Part shown: positions 7,133 through 8,237 of the stretch, in pieces
How positions within the stretch are numbered: position 1 is the first letter of the stretch
Layout of the letters: every line of letters starts with the position of its first letter
DNA from: an uncultured Oscillospiraceae bacterium
GTDB lineage: Bacteria; Bacillota; Clostridia; Oscillospirales; Ruminococcaceae
Length of the DNA: 8,237 nucleotides
Direction of reading: 5' to 3'
NCBI GenBank assembly: GCA_950097605.1
Contig: CATNEU010000052.1
Span: forward strand, 1-8,237
The notes under the pieces: model-generated
Database searches by the model: none
Told to the model about the DNA's origin: nothing
What the model saw: only the letters and a program-made list of their open reading frames with translations
Program-made: the position numbers and the translations under genes

Positions 7133-7447
7133 ATGGCTGTTATCACCATTACCCAAAACAACTTCGAGCAGGAGATCCTGCGCAGCGGAAAACCCACCCT
7201 CGTGGACTTCTGGGCCCCTTGGTGCGGCCCCTGCCGGATGCTCTCCCCCATTGTAGACCGTCTGGCCGACAAGCTTGGCGACCGCGCAAAGGTCGGCAAG
7301 GTCAACGTGGATGAACAGCCCGAGCTGGCGCAGCAGTTCCAGGTCATGAGCATTCCCACGTTGTTGATCTTTCAAAACGGCAAGCTGATCCAGAGCTCTG
7401 TCGGCGTGAAAAACGAACAGCAGATCCTCGAAATGCTCAGACTATAA
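7133..7447 (+). CDS. trxA: Thioredoxin
   Basis: A 104-residue single-domain thioredoxin of normal length. It carries the redox motif W30-C31-G32-P33-C34, the buried Asp25 in LVDFWAPWCGPC, and cis-Pro75 in SIPTL; the C-terminal GVKNEQQILEML helix is complete. It reduces protein disulfides in the cytoplasm, supplying electrons to peroxidases, ribonucleotide reductase and repair enzymes. AAAGGAG (7118-7124) lies 8 nt before the ATG. The upstream terminator and its own promoter suggest separate transcription. No thioredoxin reductase gene is visible in the window. The neighbouring superoxide reductase supports a role in oxidative defence, but thioredoxin has many partners. Confidence 0.97.
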   Translation: MAVITITQNNFEQEILRSGKPTLVDFWAPWCGPCRMLSPIVDRLADKLGDRAKVGKVNVDEQPELAQQFQVMSIPTLLIFQNGKLIQSSVGVKNEQQILEMLRL

Positions 7448-7467
7448 ACCAGCAACGGGTTGGATAC

Positions 7468-7487
7468 GCAGGGTATTGCCTGCTTTT
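7468..7487 (+). terminator. Short terminator-like hairpin after trxA
   Basis: GCAGG (7468-7472) pairs with CCTGC (7479-7483) around a 6-nt loop and is followed by TTTT (7484-7487). With only 5 bp it is weak, but it lies 21 nt after the trxA stop, where a terminator is expected. Confidence 0.45.
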
Positions 7488-7529
7488 CTAATACACTTCG
7501 TATCACTTTGCTTTATATCTACTGGCAGT

Positions 7530-7560
7530 AAACCGGCATAGCGGCACCGCATGCCGGTTT
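7530..7560 (+). terminator. Hairpin before the superoxide reductase gene (terminator or leader structure)
   Basis: AAACCGGCAT (7530-7539) pairs with ATGCCGGTTT (7551-7560) as a perfect 10-bp stem; the inner 11 nt can add GCG/CGC pairs. Only one further T follows before GG, so it is a poor Rho-independent terminator in the plus direction. It ends about 16 nt before the GGGGG ribosome-binding site of the next gene. It may be the second part of the trxA terminator or a leader hairpin of the superoxide reductase mRNA. Confidence 0.45.
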
Positions 7561-7590
7561 TGGCCAGCTATTTGAAGGGGGACGATTGGT

Positions 7591-7977
7591 ATGACCGATG
7601 GCCAGAAATTCTATATCTGCAAAAAGTGCGGCAACCTTGTGGGGATGGTTCACAGCTCCGGCGCTCCGTTATCCTGCTGCGGCACCTATATGCAGGAGCT
7701 GGTACCCAATACGGTGGAGGCCGCCGCGGAAAAACTCCTGCCGGTGATCACATCTTCAAACGGCCGCGTGCTTGTGGAGGTCGGCAGCATTCCTCACCCG
7801 ATGGCCGAGGAGCATCTGATTGCCTGGATTTATTTGCAGACAAGAAGCGGCGGCCAGCGAAAACGCCTGCAACCTGGAGAACGGCCGCGCGCGGTGTTTG
7901 CCGTGGAAGGCGACGAACCGGTCGCTGCGTTCGCCTATTGTAATCTGCACGGTCTCTGGGGTGTATCCATTTTATAA
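7591..7977 (+). CDS. dfx: Desulfoferrodoxin-type superoxide reductase with an altered iron ligand
   Basis: A 128-residue protein matching the two-domain (2Fe) superoxide reductase family, which reduces superoxide to peroxide without making oxygen. The N-terminal desulforedoxin-like domain has C10-K-K-C13 and C29-C30 for the rubredoxin-like iron. The catalytic domain has E47-K48, H69 in GSIPHPM, H75 in EEHLIAWI, and C117/H120 in YCNLHGLW. Residue numbering runs in register with the Desulfovibrio protein, but position 49, the first of four His ligands of the catalytic iron (EKHVPVI), is Leu here (EKLLPVI, codon CTC at 7735-7737). Activity may be altered or lost, or the base may be a sequencing error or strain variant. 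The Glu of the usual EWI motif is also Ala (A78). GGGGG (7577-7581) lies 9 nt before the ATG. Family membership is clear; function is less certain because of the missing ligand. Confidence 0.92.
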   Translation: MTDGQKFYICKKCGNLVGMVHSSGAPLSCCGTYMQELVPNTVEAAAEKLLPVITSSNGRVLVEVGSIPHPMAEEHLIAWIYLQTRSGGQRKRLQPGERPRAVFAVEGDEPVAAFAYCNLHGLWGVSIL

Positions 7978-7982
7978 AGCAC

Positions 7983-8014
7983 GAAAAGGGCGTTCCGCAG
8001 GGGAGGCCCTTTTC
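7983..8014 (+). terminator. Intrinsic terminator after the superoxide reductase gene
   Basis: GAAAAGGGC (7983-7991) pairs with GCCCTTTTC (8006-8014) as a 9-bp stem with a 14-nt loop. The A-rich left arm and T-rich right arm make it look bidirectional. It begins 6 nt after the stop codon, so it probably ends this transcript. Confidence 0.7.
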
Positions 8015-8078
8015 CATGGAAAACCGCGCTCCGCCACATACGCACATGCAATTTGTTCACGGACTCCTTGCCTGTTTG

Positions 8079-8087
8079 TGTTATACT
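8079..8087 (+). promoter_or_regulatory. Extended -10 promoter for the last gene
   Basis: TG-T-TATACT (TG at 8079-8080, hexamer 8082-8087) is a good extended -10 element. No clear -35 is seen at 16-18 bp. The predicted start is about 8094, giving a leader of roughly 73 nt before the ATG at 8167. Confidence 0.55.
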
Positions 8088-8093
8088 ATCCAA

Positions 8094-8166
8094 TAGAAAT
8101 TGTGTTGGCGGTGACGCCGCTTGGCGCAACAGGCTGCCCGGCAACCGCATGCGGGAGGAGATTCCT
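8094..8166 (+). promoter_or_regulatory. Short GC-rich leader of the last gene
   Basis: The leader can form a GGCG-GTGA-CGCC hairpin with a GNRA tetraloop (8107-8118). CCCG (8137-8140) can pair with CGGG (8152-8155), which overlaps the start of the GGGAGGAG ribosome-binding site (8153-8160). This could mask the site. The element CCCGGCAACC resembles part of a SAM-I riboswitch, but the remaining core is absent. Confidence 0.25.
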
Positions 8167-8237
8167 ATGAACCGAGAAGAATGGTCCTTTTTAAAAGAAA
8201 ACCTGCCCTTTTGGGACGGTCTGGACGATGCACAAAA
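8167..8237 (+). CDS. N-terminus of a possible Crp/Fnr-family regulator (cut by window)
   Basis: Only 23 codons are present. ATG 8167 is preceded by GGAGG (8154-8158) at 8 nt, so the start is well supported. The peptide contains FLKENLPFWDGLDDAQ; a hydrophobic LPFW segment followed by an acidic L-x-x-x-Q turn is seen at the start of many clostridial Crp/Fnr-type proteins, ahead of the cyclic-nucleotide-binding-like barrel. This is recognition from memory on a very short fragment. If correct, a redox or effector-sensing regulator would sit next to thioredoxin and superoxide reductase. It could equally be an unrelated cytoplasmic protein. Confidence 0.6.
   Translation, partial: MNREEWSFLKENLPFWDGLDDAQ

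Noticed and set aside
6886..7359. 157-codon minus-strand frame covering trxA and its upstream region
   Set aside because: It runs antisense through the thioredoxin active-site region and the GH13 terminator, with no motif of its own.
8137..8146. CCCGGCAACC, reminiscent of a SAM-I riboswitch
   Set aside because: The leader is only about 73 nt and the other conserved SAM-I elements and expression platform are missing.

Overview
The window (about 60% G+C by eye, with AT-rich intergenic promoters and Gram-positive-style Shine-Dalgarno sites of the GGAGG/AAGGAG type) most likely comes from an anaerobic member of the Clostridia, probably a GC-rich Oscillospiraceae/Ruminococcaceae-type gut bacterium. 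This is inferred from a ZapA gene next to a U32-family gene, a clostridial-type GH13 glycosidase beside a glycogen phosphorylase, and a desulfoferrodoxin-type superoxide reductase, which is typical of strict anaerobes. Species was not determined.

Layout. Bases 1-2009, minus strand: a two-gene unit of zapA followed by a U32-family (RlhA-like, rRNA-hydroxylation type) gene that runs off the left edge; the two overlap by 7 nt. Bases 2010-2533: a divergent control region with a promoter on each strand and a long, structured plus-strand leader. Bases 2534-6916, plus strand: glgP (glycogen/maltodextrin phosphorylase) and a GH13 alpha-glycosidase, separated by a gap with a hairpin and closed by a strong intrinsic terminator at 6951-6984. 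Bases 6985-8237, plus strand: three separately controlled genes, namely thioredoxin, a desulfoferrodoxin-like superoxide reductase, and the first 23 codons of a gene that may be a Crp/Fnr-type regulator. Hairpins that look like terminators lie between them.

How the genes fit together. GlgP releases glucose-1-phosphate from the ends of storage glucan or maltodextrin. The GH13 enzyme would hydrolyse alpha-glucosidic linkages in the branched or short dextrins that GlgP cannot finish, so the pair forms a glucan-breakdown unit. Thioredoxin and superoxide reductase form a small redox/oxygen-defence group. The minus-strand pair joins a division-ring protein to an RNA-modification enzyme, an arrangement better explained by housekeeping co-expression than by a shared pathway.

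The most notable observations are: (1) the superoxide reductase has Leu at position 49, where the family has an iron-ligand His, a one-base change from CAC to CTC; (2) an AT-rich island inside the GH13 gene carries a 19-bp inverted repeat that matches the Bacillus Fur box at 13 of 14 positions; (3) an inverted repeat is centred at about -41 of the likely thioredoxin promoter, which lacks a good -35; and (4) the glgP leader has mutually exclusive GC-rich hairpins. No mobile element, CRISPR array, tRNA or rRNA was seen.
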